This document shows, piece by piece, positions 27,612-35,708 of a stretch of 64,000 nt of DNA. Under the pieces are notes generated by a model. It was given only the letters and a program-made list of their open reading frames with translations. It searched no databases and was not told the origin of the DNA. The stretch is from Streptomyces sp. NBC_01788 (GTDB lineage Bacteria > Actinomycetota > Actinomycetes > Streptomycetales > Streptomycetaceae): assembly GCF_035917575.1 (NCBI RefSeq), contig NZ_CP109090.1:744001-808000 (forward strand), in the 5' to 3' direction. Both the position numbers and the translations under genes were made by a program. The first letter of the stretch is position 1. The number at the start of each line of letters is the position of its first letter.

Positions 27612-28214
27612 ATGGGGTCGTACACGGTTCCGTACGTCGTCGAGCGCACCGCGCAGGGTGAGCGGTCCTACGACGTGTTCAGCAGGCTGCTGAACGAACG
27701 CATCGTCTTCCTCGGCACCGAGATCGACGACGGTGTGGCGGGCGTCGTCATCGCCCAGCTGCTCCACCTGGAGTCGGCGGCCCCGGACCAGGAGATCGCG
27801 ATCTACCTCAACTCGCCCGGTGGCTCGTTCACTTCGCTGATGGCGATCTACGACACGATGACGTTCGTACAGGCGCCGATCTCCACGTTCTGCGTGGGGC
27901 AGGCGGCCTCGACGGCGGCGGTGCTGCTGGCGGGCGGCGACCCCGGGCGGCGGTTCGTGCTGGAGCACGCCCGGGTGCTGCTGGGGCAGCCGGCCACCGG
28001 CGGGCAGCAGGGCACGGTCTCCGATCTGGCCCTCCGGGCCAGGGAGATGAGCCGGATCCGCTCCCAGGTCGAGGAGGTGCTGTCCCGGCACACCGGCCAC
28101 GACCCGGCGACACTGCGCGCGGACATGGACCGCGACAAGGTGTTCACCGCCGAGGAGGCGGTGGCGTACGGGCTGGCCGACGAGGTGCTGAGCCGGCGCC
28201 TCGCACAGGTCTGA
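27612..28214 (+). CDS. clpP4: ATP-dependent Clp protease proteolytic subunit ClpP4 (catalytic His replaced)
   Basis: The protein has 200 residues, starting one base after the clpP3 stop. The ClpP fold is clear ('[19 protein letters not shown]', '[18 protein letters not shown]'). Ser100 is in '[13 protein letters not shown]' and Asp171 is retained. The His expected in 'ARxxxHQP' is Gly125 ('[11 protein letters not shown]'), so the triad is incomplete. It is likely the structural or modulating ring of a ClpP3P4 hetero-tetradecamer rather than an active peptidase alone. Confidence 0.92.
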   Translation: MGSYTVPYVVERTAQGERSYDVFSRLLNERIVFLGTEIDDGVAGVVIAQLLHLESAAPDQEIAIYLNSPGGSFTSLMAIYDTMTFVQAPISTFCVGQAASTAAVLLAGGDPGRRFVLEHARVLLGQPATGGQQGTVSDLALRAREMSRIRSQVEEVLSRHTGHDPATLRADMDRDKVFTAEEAVAYGLADEVLSRRLAQV

Positions 28215-28220
28215 CACACA

Positions 28221-28290
28221 CGGGCCGGCGCCTCGCACCGGGCCGACGCACGCGGGCCGGCGCTTCTCGCGGCTCCGAGGCGCCGGCCCG
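28221..28290 (+). terminator. Long inverted repeat between clpP4 and popR
   Basis: Perfect 15-bp arms (28221-28235 and 28276-28290, CGGGCCGGCGCCTCG and its complement) surround a 40-base loop that contains a third partial copy (28252-28264). It lies between convergent clpP4 and popR and probably terminates both. Confidence 0.6.
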
Positions 28291-28299
28291 GTGCGGATG

Positions 28300-28728
28300 T
28301 CAGGCGGCCAGGCACAGTCCGCCGTGGCGGGGGACGGAGGTGCCGCGGCCGCGGACGGCGCCGCGCGCCGCGGTGCGCACCAGCTCGTCCTGGACGAGGG
28401 AGAGCAGGTCGCCGAGGCCGATGCCGAGCGCCTGCGCCGCGGCCGCGAGGATCTCCGAGGAGGCCTCCTTGCGGCCGCGTTCGACCTCCGACAGATACGG
28501 CATCGAGATCCGCGCCGCGTCGGCGACGTCCTGGAGCGTGCGCTCCTGCGCCTGCCGTTCACGGCGCAGGACGTCGCCGACGAGATCGCGCCAGAGGGGT
28601 TCCCTGGGCGCGGCCGCCAGGGTGCGGCCCTGGGCGGGACGTTCGGGTGCCGGGCGGGTCGGCGCCGGGCGCGCGGCCGGCGGGCGCAGAGGGATGACGG
28701 GGGCTCGGTTCGGCGCTCGTTCGCTCAT
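28300..28728 (-). CDS. popR: XRE-family activator PopR, ClgR-like
   Basis: The protein has 142 residues from ATG 28728. A disordered Pro/Ala/Arg-rich N-terminus of about 40 residues precedes a helix-turn-helix: 'VLRRERQAQERTLQDVADAARISMPYLSEVERGRKEASSEIL' in outline, residues 52-95. The protein ends in Leu-Ala-Ala. In S. lividans two C-terminal alanines target PopR for ClpP1P2 degradation, so it accumulates only when ClpP1P2 fails. That terminal feature, the operator at 26867 and the position beside clpP3-clpP4 make the assignment firm. It is convergent with clpP4. Confidence 0.88.
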   Translation of the reverse strand: MSERAPNRAPVIPLRPPAARPAPTRPAPERPAQGRTLAAAPREPLWRDLVGDVLRRERQAQERTLQDVADAARISMPYLSEVERGRKEASSEILAAAAQALGIGLGDLLSLVQDELVRTAARGAVRGRGTSVPRHGGLCLAA

Positions 28729-28955
28729 TCCCCCAGCCTAGAAGTCCCGGACTCGGGCGTAAGGGAGGGCGGTTGCGCCCTGGGTGAATCCGCGGCCGGG
28801 TCCTCCCGCCCCTCAGCCGCGTCCGCCCTTCCCGCACCGGCGAATTCGCGCCGCCCCGGCGCACGAAGGGCATGCCCTCGGTGACTGCGGGTATCCGCAG
28901 CTCCAACGGCCGGGCAGGCAAGGAGCGGAGCGCGACCCCCCGGGGGCGGCGGCGG

Positions 28956-28980
28956 GCATACATCCCGGCGGCCCGGGTAC
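28956..28980 (+). promoter_or_regulatory. Candidate SigB-type promoter of sigL
   Basis: GCAT (28956-28959) and GGGTAC (28975-28980) are separated by 15 bases, fitting the GNNT-N14-16-GGGTAc pattern of Streptomyces sigma-B-family promoters. The site lies about 75-95 bases before sigL. Autoregulation within the SigB/SigL/SigM cascade is known, so this is plausible. No gene was seen in the rest of 28729-29055. Confidence 0.45.
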
Positions 28981-29076
28981 CCGGGGGTCGCACAACCGCT
29001 CGGTGCCGGAGCGCCGGAGCAGAAGTACGCAGGCCGACGAGGCAGAGGGCGAACCGTGACTTACGTGGGAGAGGCG

Positions 29077-29961
29077 ATGGACACCACCGTGATCCGGTCC
29101 GGGGCAGCGGTCGGGAAGACGCGGAAGGCCGAAACGGGCGGCGGGTCGCTGCCGGGGGTGGAGAACCCGCGGTCGGTCGCTCCGCGTGACGCGCGCGAGC
29201 TGTCCCGCCACTTCTTCCGGCGTCTGACCGAACTCGACGAGGGCACGCGCGAGTACCAGTACGCCCGCAACACGCTCATCGAGATGAACATGTCGCTGGT
29301 GCGGTTCGCGGCCGGGCGGTTCCGCAACCGCGGCGACGACATGGAGGACATCGTCCAGACCGGGATGATCGGCCTGATCAAGGCGATCGACCGGTTCGAG
29401 CTGGCGCGCGAGGTGGAGTTCACCTCGTTCGCCCTGCCCTACATCGTGGGCGAGATCAAGCGGTTCTTCCGGGACACCACCTGGGCGGTGCACGTGCCGC
29501 GGCGGCTCCAGGAGCTGCGGGTCGAACTGGCCCGGGCCCGCGAGGAGCTGTCCAGCCGCCTGGACCGGGACCCGACCCTGGGCGAACTCGCCACGCTCAT
29601 GAACATCTCCGAGGACCAGGTGGTGGAGGCCCAGATCGCCTCGAACGGCTACAACTCCGCGTCGCTGGACGCCGCCCTCACCGGTGAGGGAGCGGAGGAC
29701 GGCGAGGCGGTGCTCGCCGACTTCATCGGCGTGGAGGAGGACGGGATCAGGCTGGTCGAGGACTTCCACGCCCTCGCGCCGCTGGTGGCCGGGCTCAGTG
29801 AACGCGACCGGCAGATCATCCATCTGCGGTTCGTGGAGGAGGCCACCCAGGCGGAGATCGGTGAACGGCTCGGCTGCTCGCAGATGCACGTCTCCCGGCT
29901 GATCAAGCGGATCATCACCCAGCTCCGCCAGGGCATGCTCGGCGAACTGGGCTGCGCCTAG
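29077..29961 (+). CDS. sigL: RNA polymerase sigma factor of the SigB/SigF group, SigL-like
   Basis: From ATG 29077 (behind GGGAGAGG) the protein has 294 residues; GTG 29056 would add seven. Regions 2.1-2.4 run through 'RFRNRGDDMEDIVQTGMIGLIKAIDRFE' and 'FTSFALPYIVGEIKRFFRDTTWAVHVPRR'. Region 3 follows, and region 4 has 'LSERDRQIIHLRFVEEATQAEIGERLGCSQMHVSRLIKRI'. This is the group 3 stress/sporulation type controlled by anti-sigma partner switching. The symbol rests on its place next to popR, which matches SCO7278 in my memory. A GHKL ATPase gene is convergent just downstream. Confidence 0.83.
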   Translation: MDTTVIRSGAAVGKTRKAETGGGSLPGVENPRSVAPRDARELSRHFFRRLTELDEGTREYQYARNTLIEMNMSLVRFAAGRFRNRGDDMEDIVQTGMIGLIKAIDRFELAREVEFTSFALPYIVGEIKRFFRDTTWAVHVPRRLQELRVELARAREELSSRLDRDPTLGELATLMNISEDQVVEAQIASNGYNSASLDAALTGEGAEDGEAVLADFIGVEEDGIRLVEDFHALAPLVAGLSERDRQIIHLRFVEEATQAEIGERLGCSQMHVSRLIKRIITQLRQGMLGELGCA

Positions 29962-29987
29962 GGTCTGTCACTCCGTCCGCGCGCTTG

Positions 29988-30443
29988 TCACTCGCCGCCG
30001 AGTTCGACGAGCGCGCGGACGCGCTTGCCCACCGGGACGCGTTCCACGGTCACCTCGAGCGCCAGCGCGTGAACGATCTCCAGGCCGTGCCGGCCCACCC
30101 GCCGTGGATCCCGGGGGAAGCGCCGGGGCAGTACGGCGCTGCTGTCGTACACGCACACGTTCACCGTGCTGTCCGTGCCCTCCAGCTCCAGGATGTACGG
30201 CCCGTCGCTGTGCCGGTCGGCGTTGGTGACCAGTTCACTGACCACCAGCAGGAGCGCGTCGCCGCAGCGGCGGCCGATCTCGGCGCACCACTCGTTCCTG
30301 AGTTGGTCCAGGAAGTGCGCGGCGAAGGACCGCGCCTCGGCGATGCAACCCGGTTCGCCGGTGTAGTGCGTCGCCCGCCGGAGCGGTTCCACGGGAACGT
30401 CGAAACCAGTCGTTATCACTGCCCCGTCCAGATGGTCGGTCAT
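29988..30443 (-). CDS. GHKL ATPase, anti-sigma-factor (RsbW/SpoIIAB)-like
   Basis: The protein has 151 residues from ATG 30443. The Bergerat-fold N box is visible as 'GDALLLVVSELVTNADRHSD' (residues 80-100). A G1-like 'VYDSSAVLPRR' and G2-like 'RRVGRHGLEIVHALA' follow. Stand-alone GHKL proteins of this size in Streptomyces act as serine kinases and anti-sigma factors, or as orphan ATPases. Position tail-to-tail with sigL, 26 bases away, suggests but does not prove that SigL is its partner. Confidence 0.8.
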   Translation of the reverse strand: MTDHLDGAVITTGFDVPVEPLRRATHYTGEPGCIAEARSFAAHFLDQLRNEWCAEIGRRCGDALLLVVSELVTNADRHSDGPYILELEGTDSTVNVCVYDSSAVLPRRFPRDPRRVGRHGLEIVHALALEVTVERVPVGKRVRALVELGGE

Positions 30444-30588
30444 GCGTGTCTCTCTCGGAAGTCGGCCAGGCCGGACACTGCTGCACCTGTGCTGTTACCC
30501 CGAGCCGCGCCCGGCAGTCCCACCCGTCGGCGGACGCGGACGGACCCTCCGGCAGGCGCGGCGCCGCGGCCCTGCATAACGTGGCGGT

Positions 30589-31893
30589 GTGAGCCCCGCG
30601 AGCCCTCCGGTCCCGCCGAGCCTCCCGGTCCCGCCGAGTCCCCCGGCACCGCCGACGGCCCGGCATGGCTGGGCACAGGCCCTGGCCACAGTACTGGCCG
30701 GGGTGGCGGGCATGGGCGTGATGGCCGCACTCGGGCTGTGGGCGGCCGGTGCGGCGCGTCTTCCCGGCAACGCCTTTCCCCGGGTGGTCGCGGCGACCGT
30801 GGTGACGGCCGTCGGCGGCAGCGTCGACCTGTCCGGCGACGCGGGCCCCCTCGCCCGGACCCACGCGGGCATCAAGGTGATGCCGCTGTCGGTCACGCTG
30901 GTCGGCACGCTCGTCGTGGCCGCCTGCTTTCTGCGGCCGCTGCGGCACCGCGCGGTGGCCGGGGCGCGCGAACTGGCCGGGTGGGCCGCCCGGATCGCCG
31001 CCCTGTGGCTGCTCGTGCTGATCGGTCTGGCGCTGGTTGCCCGGCAGACCTTCGCCGTCGACCTCGGCAACGGGGTGCTCGGCGCCATCGGCGGGCTGTT
31101 CGGCGCCGCGCCGGAGGTCGGCTTCGCCGCGCGGGTGCCGCTCACCGTGCTCTTCGGGCTGCTGTGGCTGGCGGGCGTCCTGTTGCTGGCCCTCCTGGTG
31201 GCGCCCGGGGCACCGTTGCCCGCGCGGTTGCTGCGATGGCGGGAGCCGGTGCGGCCGGCGGCGTACGCCATGGTGGTCCTGCTGCTCGCGTGCGTGGTCG
31301 TGGGCCTCGTCGTCGCGCTGGTGACGGCGGCCACCCGCGGGCGCCCGGCGGACCACTTCGCCGTGATCCTGCTCGGGCTGCCGAACGTGGTCTGGCCGAT
31401 GTTCACCATCGGCCTTGGAGCCACCTGGAACGGCCGGGTGGACGGCCCGTTCGGGCTGCCGATGCCGCGTCTGCTCGACGAGGTGCTGCGCACCCCGGAC
31501 GTCTCCACGCTCAACCTCGGCACGCTCGCCGAGCACGACGGCCGGGTGTGGTGGCTGGTGGTCGTGGACGCGGTGCTGCTGCTGGGCGCCGCGTTCCTGA
31601 TGGCGGCGCGTTCCCCGGCCGGGACGCCGGCCTGGCGGCACGCCGTCCGCATGGCCGTCGCCCTGCTGCTGACGGTCCTGGCGGTCTGTGCCGTCGGCCG
31701 GATCTCCGCGCACTACGGTCTGTCGCTCCTCGGCATCGGAGACGTGGGCGGCGGCCTCTCCGGAGAGGTGCTGCTGCGTCCCCGGTTCTGGGGGGCGCTG
31801 GGCCTCGCCGTCCTGTGGGGTCTGGTCACGGGCTTCCTGGGTGCTCTGGCGGCGTCCCGGTCACGGCACCGGGCGGTCAGGCCATGGGCATGA
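30589..31893 (+). CDS. Streptophobe-family integral membrane protein
   Basis: The protein has 434 residues with a GTG start. A Pro-rich cytoplasmic leader of about 23 residues is followed by some eight to ten membrane helices, for example 'ALATVLAGVAGMGVMAALGLWAAG', 'MPLSVTLVGTLVVAACFL', 'LTVLFGLLWLAGVLLLALLV' and 'AYAMVVLLLACVVVGLVVAL'. Conserved loops include 'GLPNVVWPMFTIGLGATWNG'. The family is restricted to Streptomyces and relatives, and its function is unknown. Its 3' end overlaps the opposing hypothetical gene by 17 bases. Confidence 0.8.
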   Translation: MSPASPPVPPSLPVPPSPPAPPTARHGWAQALATVLAGVAGMGVMAALGLWAAGAARLPGNAFPRVVAATVVTAVGGSVDLSGDAGPLARTHAGIKVMPLSVTLVGTLVVAACFLRPLRHRAVAGARELAGWAARIAALWLLVLIGLALVARQTFAVDLGNGVLGAIGGLFGAAPEVGFAARVPLTVLFGLLWLAGVLLLALLVAPGAPLPARLLRWREPVRPAAYAMVVLLLACVVVGLVVALVTAATRGRPADHFAVILLGLPNVVWPMFTIGLGATWNGRVDGPFGLPMPRLLDEVLRTPDVSTLNLGTLAEHDGRVWWLVVVDAVLLLGAAFLMAARSPAGTPAWRHAVRMAVALLLTVLAVCAVGRISAHYGLSLLGIGDVGGGLSGEVLLRPRFWGALGLAVLWGLVTGFLGALAASRSRHRAVRPWA

Positions 31894-32287
31894 CGAGCGC
31901 GGGCAGGGTCCGGTGCATGCGCAGGGCGTCCACCGACTCGGCGAGCAGCTCGTACTCCGTGGTCTCGTCGCCTATGGCGATCCGCACCAGCCTTCCCTCG
32001 GTCAACTCGTCGGCCACGATCTCCTGTTGGGCCACGTCGGCGCACCAGGCGCGCAGGATGGCGGGGACGTCGGGCACGGAGTCCGGCACCGGGACCAGCG
32101 CGCCGGACGGGACATGGGGGGTGTCGGGTCCGGGGTCGAGCCTCTCGGCGATCCAGGAGGCGCGGTCGCGCAGCCACCACAGGGCCAGGGCCAGGGTGGG
32201 CGCCCGGTAGGTGCCGAGCGGTACGCCGATGCGGCGGCCGCCGCACACACCGTACGCGGTGACATGGCACAGGAATTCGTCGTGCAC
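31877..32287 (-). CDS. Hypothetical protein
   Basis: The gene encodes 136 residues from ATG 32287 ('MHDEFLCHVTAYGVCGGRRIG'). The protein is soluble and acidic, with 'LALALWWLRDRASWIAERLDPGPDTP' and 'EIVADELTEGRLVRIAIGDETTEYELLAES'. I recognise no domain. It is tail-to-tail with the streptophobe gene, overlapping by 17 bases, and has its own promoter region. Confidence 0.6.
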   Translation of the reverse strand: MHDEFLCHVTAYGVCGGRRIGVPLGTYRAPTLALALWWLRDRASWIAERLDPGPDTPHVPSGALVPVPDSVPDVPAILRAWCADVAQQEIVADELTEGRLVRIAIGDETTEYELLAESVDALRMHRTLPALVMPMA

Positions 32288-32590
32288 TGCTCCTCCCCCG
32301 TGGCCTCGCCGCCCGGTCGGCCCCGGTCCGTGCGGCTTTTATGCGGTGAAGTGCCCCTGAATTCGAGTATGTTCACTGCTGAACCACTGTCACCACGACT
32401 TTCCGGCCAGTCTCCGGGCATATTCCTCACGCCAGGTGGCCGAAACGCGACGGTCCGTGATCGCGCGGCATGACCCGCGAGGTAATCGACCCCGGCGGCA
32501 CCCGCGCGGCAGGGTGGTCCCATCGGGTCGCCGAGCACCGGGACCCGGGCTCCGACCAGCGTTTACGACCTCGATGGAGGCTGATTCAGC

Positions 32591-33003
32591 ATGTCCGCGC
32601 AGACCGACCGGTACACGATCGCCGTCACCCGCTGCTTCGAGGCCTGGAACGCCCCGGACGCCCAGGCCCGGGCGAAGGCGGTGGCCGACGCCTGGAGCCC
32701 CGACGGCACCTACACCGACCCTCCCCCAAGCTCTTCGAGCAGGGGGGACCCCCAGCCAACGCCGGCGGCCACGAGGAGATCACCGCCGTCATCAGTGCCG
32801 CGCGCGAGCAGTTCCCCGGGTTCGCCTTCCGCCTCACCGGCACCGTCGACGGCCACCACGACACGGCGCGCTTCTCCTGGGAACTCGTGAACGAGACCGG
32901 GGGTACCGCCCCGGTCGCCGGCTCCGACGTGATCACCCTGGACGACGAGGGCAGGATCCGGGCAGTCCTCGGCTTCCTCGACCGGGTGCCGGCGGCGGCC
33001 TGA
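32591..33003 (+). pseudogene. SnoaL-like / NTF2-fold protein, disrupted by a hairpin repeat
   Basis: From ATG 32591 the frame reads 'YTIAVTRCFEAWNAPDAQARAKAVADAWSPDGTYTDP' in outline, a typical SnoaL-like polyketide-cyclase-fold start. It then goes out of frame at 32720. The family resumes in another frame as 'GGHEEITAVISAAREQFPGFAF' through 'GRIRAVLGFLDRVPAAA' to the stop at 33003. Between the two parts sits a short inverted repeat with flanking C runs that shifts the frame. Without it a normal protein of about 125-130 residues would be encoded. The normal role would be small-molecule binding or isomerisation. Confidence 0.78.
32721..32755 (+). repeat. Small hairpin repeat inserted in a gene
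   Basis: TCCCCC and GGGGGGA arms with inner GCTC-TTC-GAGC form a hairpin (32722-32748), followed by ACCCCCA. The same kind of CCCCCAAGCTC...GAGCAGGGGGG palindrome is scattered through many Streptomyces genomes. It accounts for the frameshift in the SnoaL-like gene. Confidence 0.7.
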
Positions 33004-33123
33004 GACGCCGTCCCACCGGAGCAGGACCCATCCCGTCGCGGCAGAGGTCCGGCCCCGGCGGGGAGTCCGCCGGGGCCGGTGCGGGCGCGCGGCCGGCTCG
33101 GGCCACGGGCCGGCCACGCAGTG

Positions 33124-34116
33124 CTACGGCGCGATGGCCGCGTCGATGCGGGCCAGCTCCTCCGCGTCGAAGTCCAGGGAACGCGTCGCGGCGACGCTGT
33201 CCTCCAGTTGCCGCGGGCTGCTCGCGCCGACCAGGGCCGAGGTGACCCGTCCGCCGCGCAGCACCCAGGCCAGCGCCATCTGCGCCAGGGACTGCCCACG
33301 GGACTTGGCGATCTCGTCCAGCGCGCGCAGCCTGCCCACCAGTTCGCCGGTCACCGCGGCGGAGTCGAGGAACGGGCTGTCGCCCGCCGCCCGGGAGTCC
33401 TCGGGGATGCCGTCCAGATAACGGGCGGTGAGCAGGCCCTGCTCCAGCGGGGAGTAGGCGATGGAGCCGACCTGGAGCTCGTCCAGGGCGTCCAGGAGGC
33501 CCTCCTCCTCGGGGCGCCGGTCGAGCATCGAGTAGCGGGGCTGGTGGATCAGCAGCGGGGTGCCCAGTTCGCCCAGGATCCGGGCGGCCTCGCGGGTCTG
33601 CTCGGCGGAGTAGTTGGAGACGCCGACGTAGAGCGCCTTGCCCTGCTGGACCGCCGAGTGCAGGGCACCCATGGTCTCCTCCAGCGGGGTGTCCGGGTCG
33701 GGACGGTGCGAGTAGAAGACGTCGACGTAGTCGAGGCCCATGCGCTTCAGGCTCTGGTCCAGCGAGGACAGCAGGTACTTGCGGGAGCCCCATTCGCCGT
33801 ACGGGCCGGGCCACATCAGGTAGCCCGCCTTGGTGGAGATGACCAACTCGTCGCGGTACGGCCCGAAGTCGGCCCGGAGTGCGTCGCCGAGGGCGGACTC
33901 GGCGGCGCCGGGCGGCGGGCCGTAGTTGTTGGCCAGGTCGAAGTGGGTGACGCCGAGATCGAAGGCGCGGCGCAGGATCGCGCGCTGGGTGTCGACCGGG
34001 CGGTCCGGGCCGAAGTTGTGCCACAGGCCGAGCGACAGCGCGGGGAGCTTCAGGCCACTGCGTCCGGTGCGCCGGTAGGGCATGTCCGCGTAGCGGTCGG
34101 GGTGGGCGGTGAACAA
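33124..34116 (-). CDS. Aldo/keto reductase, YghZ/L-glyceraldehyde-3-phosphate reductase type
   Basis: The protein has 330 residues with a TTG start at 34116 behind GGAG, giving 'MFTAHPDRYADMPYRRTGRSGLKLPALSLGLWHNFG' in outline. This lines up with E. coli YghZ from the first residue. The tetrad is present: 'THFDLANNYGPPPG' (Asp, Tyr), 'VISTKAGYLMWPGPYG' (Lys) and 'DVFYSHRPDPDTP' (His). The AKR14 group reduces L-glyceraldehyde 3-phosphate and methylglyoxal, a detoxification role. It is divergent from a LysR regulator gene that may control it. Confidence 0.88.
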   Translation of the reverse strand: MFTAHPDRYADMPYRRTGRSGLKLPALSLGLWHNFGPDRPVDTQRAILRRAFDLGVTHFDLANNYGPPPGAAESALGDALRADFGPYRDELVISTKAGYLMWPGPYGEWGSRKYLLSSLDQSLKRMGLDYVDVFYSHRPDPDTPLEETMGALHSAVQQGKALYVGVSNYSAEQTREAARILGELGTPLLIHQPRYSMLDRRPEEEGLLDALDELQVGSIAYSPLEQGLLTARYLDGIPEDSRAAGDSPFLDSAAVTGELVGRLRALDEIAKSRGQSLAQMALAWVLRGGRVTSALVGASSPRQLEDSVAATRSLDFDAEELARIDAAIAP

Positions 34117-34246
34117 CGCGACTCCATCGGGGTTGGCACGAAGGTGAACGGTTCCGGCGGAACCAGTGTCCCCAACTCTCGCGCGCCCCGGCGGCAGCAG
34201 TCCAACAGGAGAATCCGATGGGATTCAACGACTACGCTGCTCAATC

Positions 34247-35140
34247 ATGGAACTGCGTCATCTCCAGCACTTCGTCGCCGTCGCCGAGGACCGGCACTTC
34301 ACCCGGGCGGCGGAGCGCCTGATGGTCTCCCAGTCGGGGCTCTCGGCGTCGATCCGCGCGCTGGAGCGTGAGTTGCAGACCTCCCTGTTCGTGCGCACCA
34401 CGCGCCGGGTGACGCTCACGGAGGCCGGGCGCGCGCTGCTCGGCGAGGCGCAGCGGATCCTGGCGCAGGTGCGGGCGGCGCACGAGGCGGTGGCGGCGGT
34501 GCAGGGCGTGCTGCGCGGCACGCTCTCGCTCGGCACCGAGCAGTGCATCGCCGGGGTGCATGTGGCCGGGCTGCTCGCGGCGTTCCGGCGGCGGCACCCG
34601 GACGTGGAGATCCGGCTGCGGCAGACGGGTTCGGGCGCGCTGGCGGAGGAGGTCGCGGCCGGCCGGCTCGACCTGGCGTTCGCCTACCGGACCCGCGCGG
34701 ACACCGACCAGCTGCGCTCGGTGTCCCTGGCCGGCGAGCCGATGACCGTGCTGTGCCACCCGGGCCACCGGCTCGCCTCCGCCCAGGCCGTCCTGACACC
34801 GCGGGACCTGGACGGCGAGGTCTTCGTCGACTTCCATCCGGACTGGGGGCCGCGCCGGACCACCGACGCGGCCTTCGCCGCCGCGGGTGTCCGGCGCACG
34901 GTGGCCCTGGAGGTCAACGACGTGCACAGCCTGCTCGACCTGGTCGACGAGAACCTGGGCATCGCCGTCGTCCCGCGCCACTTCCGGCACAAGCGGCCTT
35001 CGCTCACCGCGCTGCCGCTCAAGGGCGCCACGGAGACGGAGTACGAGACCGTCGCCCTGCTGCCGCCCGAACAGGCCACCAGTCCGGCTGCCCGCGCCCT
35101 GATCACCCTGCTCGGACCGGGAGAGCCGGGCACGGCCTGA
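34247..35140 (+). CDS. LysR-family transcriptional regulator
   Basis: The protein has 297 residues from ATG 34247. The winged helix-turn-helix is 'MELRHLQHFVAVAEDRHFTRAAERLMVSQSGLSASIRALEREL' in outline, residues 1-45. A linker helix and the two-lobed effector domain follow ('GTLSLGTEQCIAGVHVAGLLAAFRRRHPDV', 'VVPRHFRHKRPSL'). LysR proteins usually control the divergent neighbour, here the YghZ-type reductase, from the 130-base shared intergenic region. Confidence 0.88.
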   Translation: MELRHLQHFVAVAEDRHFTRAAERLMVSQSGLSASIRALERELQTSLFVRTTRRVTLTEAGRALLGEAQRILAQVRAAHEAVAAVQGVLRGTLSLGTEQCIAGVHVAGLLAAFRRRHPDVEIRLRQTGSGALAEEVAAGRLDLAFAYRTRADTDQLRSVSLAGEPMTVLCHPGHRLASAQAVLTPRDLDGEVFVDFHPDWGPRRTTDAAFAAAGVRRTVALEVNDVHSLLDLVDENLGIAVVPRHFRHKRPSLTALPLKGATETEYETVALLPPEQATSPAARALITLLGPGEPGTA

Positions 35141-35192
35141 CGCGGGCCGGATTCCGGACGCGGGACGGCCGGCGATGCGCCAAGGTGGACGT

Positions 35193-35708
35193 ATGCATGC
35201 GAAGGACATCCTCATCGAGGGCCATGCCCGCATCCGGGAAGAGGTCCATGCCGTCGTCGACGGCCTGCCGTCCGAACTGCTCAACGCCCGTCCCGCGACC
35301 GATGCCAACTCCGTCGCCTGGCTCGTCTGGCACCTCACGCGCGTGCAGGACGACCACGCCGCCGACGCGTTCGGCCTCGACCAGGTATGGCTCGCGCGGG
35401 ACTGGCAGAAGCGCTTCGGGCTCCGTCTGGACCGCCACGACACCGGCTACGGGCACACCCCGGCGAAGGTCGCCGAGGTGCGGGTCGACGACGGCGAACT
35501 GCTGACCGGCTACTACGACGCCGTGCACGAGCAGACCCTGACCGCCCTGCGCGGGCTGACCGCCAAGGACCTGGAACGCGTCGTCGACGAGAACTGGGAC
35601 CCCCCGGTCACGCTGGGCGTGCGCCTGGTCAGCGTCCTGTCCGACGATCTCCAGCACGCCGGACAGGCCGCCTACGTCAGGGGGCTGCTTCAGAGCGCGG
35701 ACTCGTAG
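35193..35708 (+). CDS. Mycothiol-transferase-like DinB-fold protein (DUF664)
   Basis: The protein has 171 residues from ATG 35193. The three metal-binding His of the DinB/YfiT fold appear in '[18 protein letters not shown]' and '[16 protein letters not shown]'. Members of this actinobacterial group transfer mycothiol to electrophiles for detoxification. The gene is convergent with adenosine deaminase, the ends overlapping by 19 bases. Confidence 0.8.
   Translation: MHAKDILIEGHARIREEVHAVVDGLPSELLNARPATDANSVAWLVWHLTRVQDDHAADAFGLDQVWLARDWQKRFGLRLDRHDTGYGHTPAKVAEVRVDDGELLTGYYDAVHEQTLTALRGLTAKDLERVVDENWDPPVTLGVRLVSVLSDDLQHAGQAAYVRGLLQSADS

Noticed and set aside
28813..29061. Small open frames in the popR-sigL intergenic region
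   Set aside because: No ribosome site or recognisable product; they lie across the putative sigL promoter.
35193..35708. DinB protein as a DNA-damage-induced polymerase
   Set aside because: The name refers to the DinB/YfiT four-helix metal-binding fold, not DNA polymerase IV; no palm-domain motifs exist.
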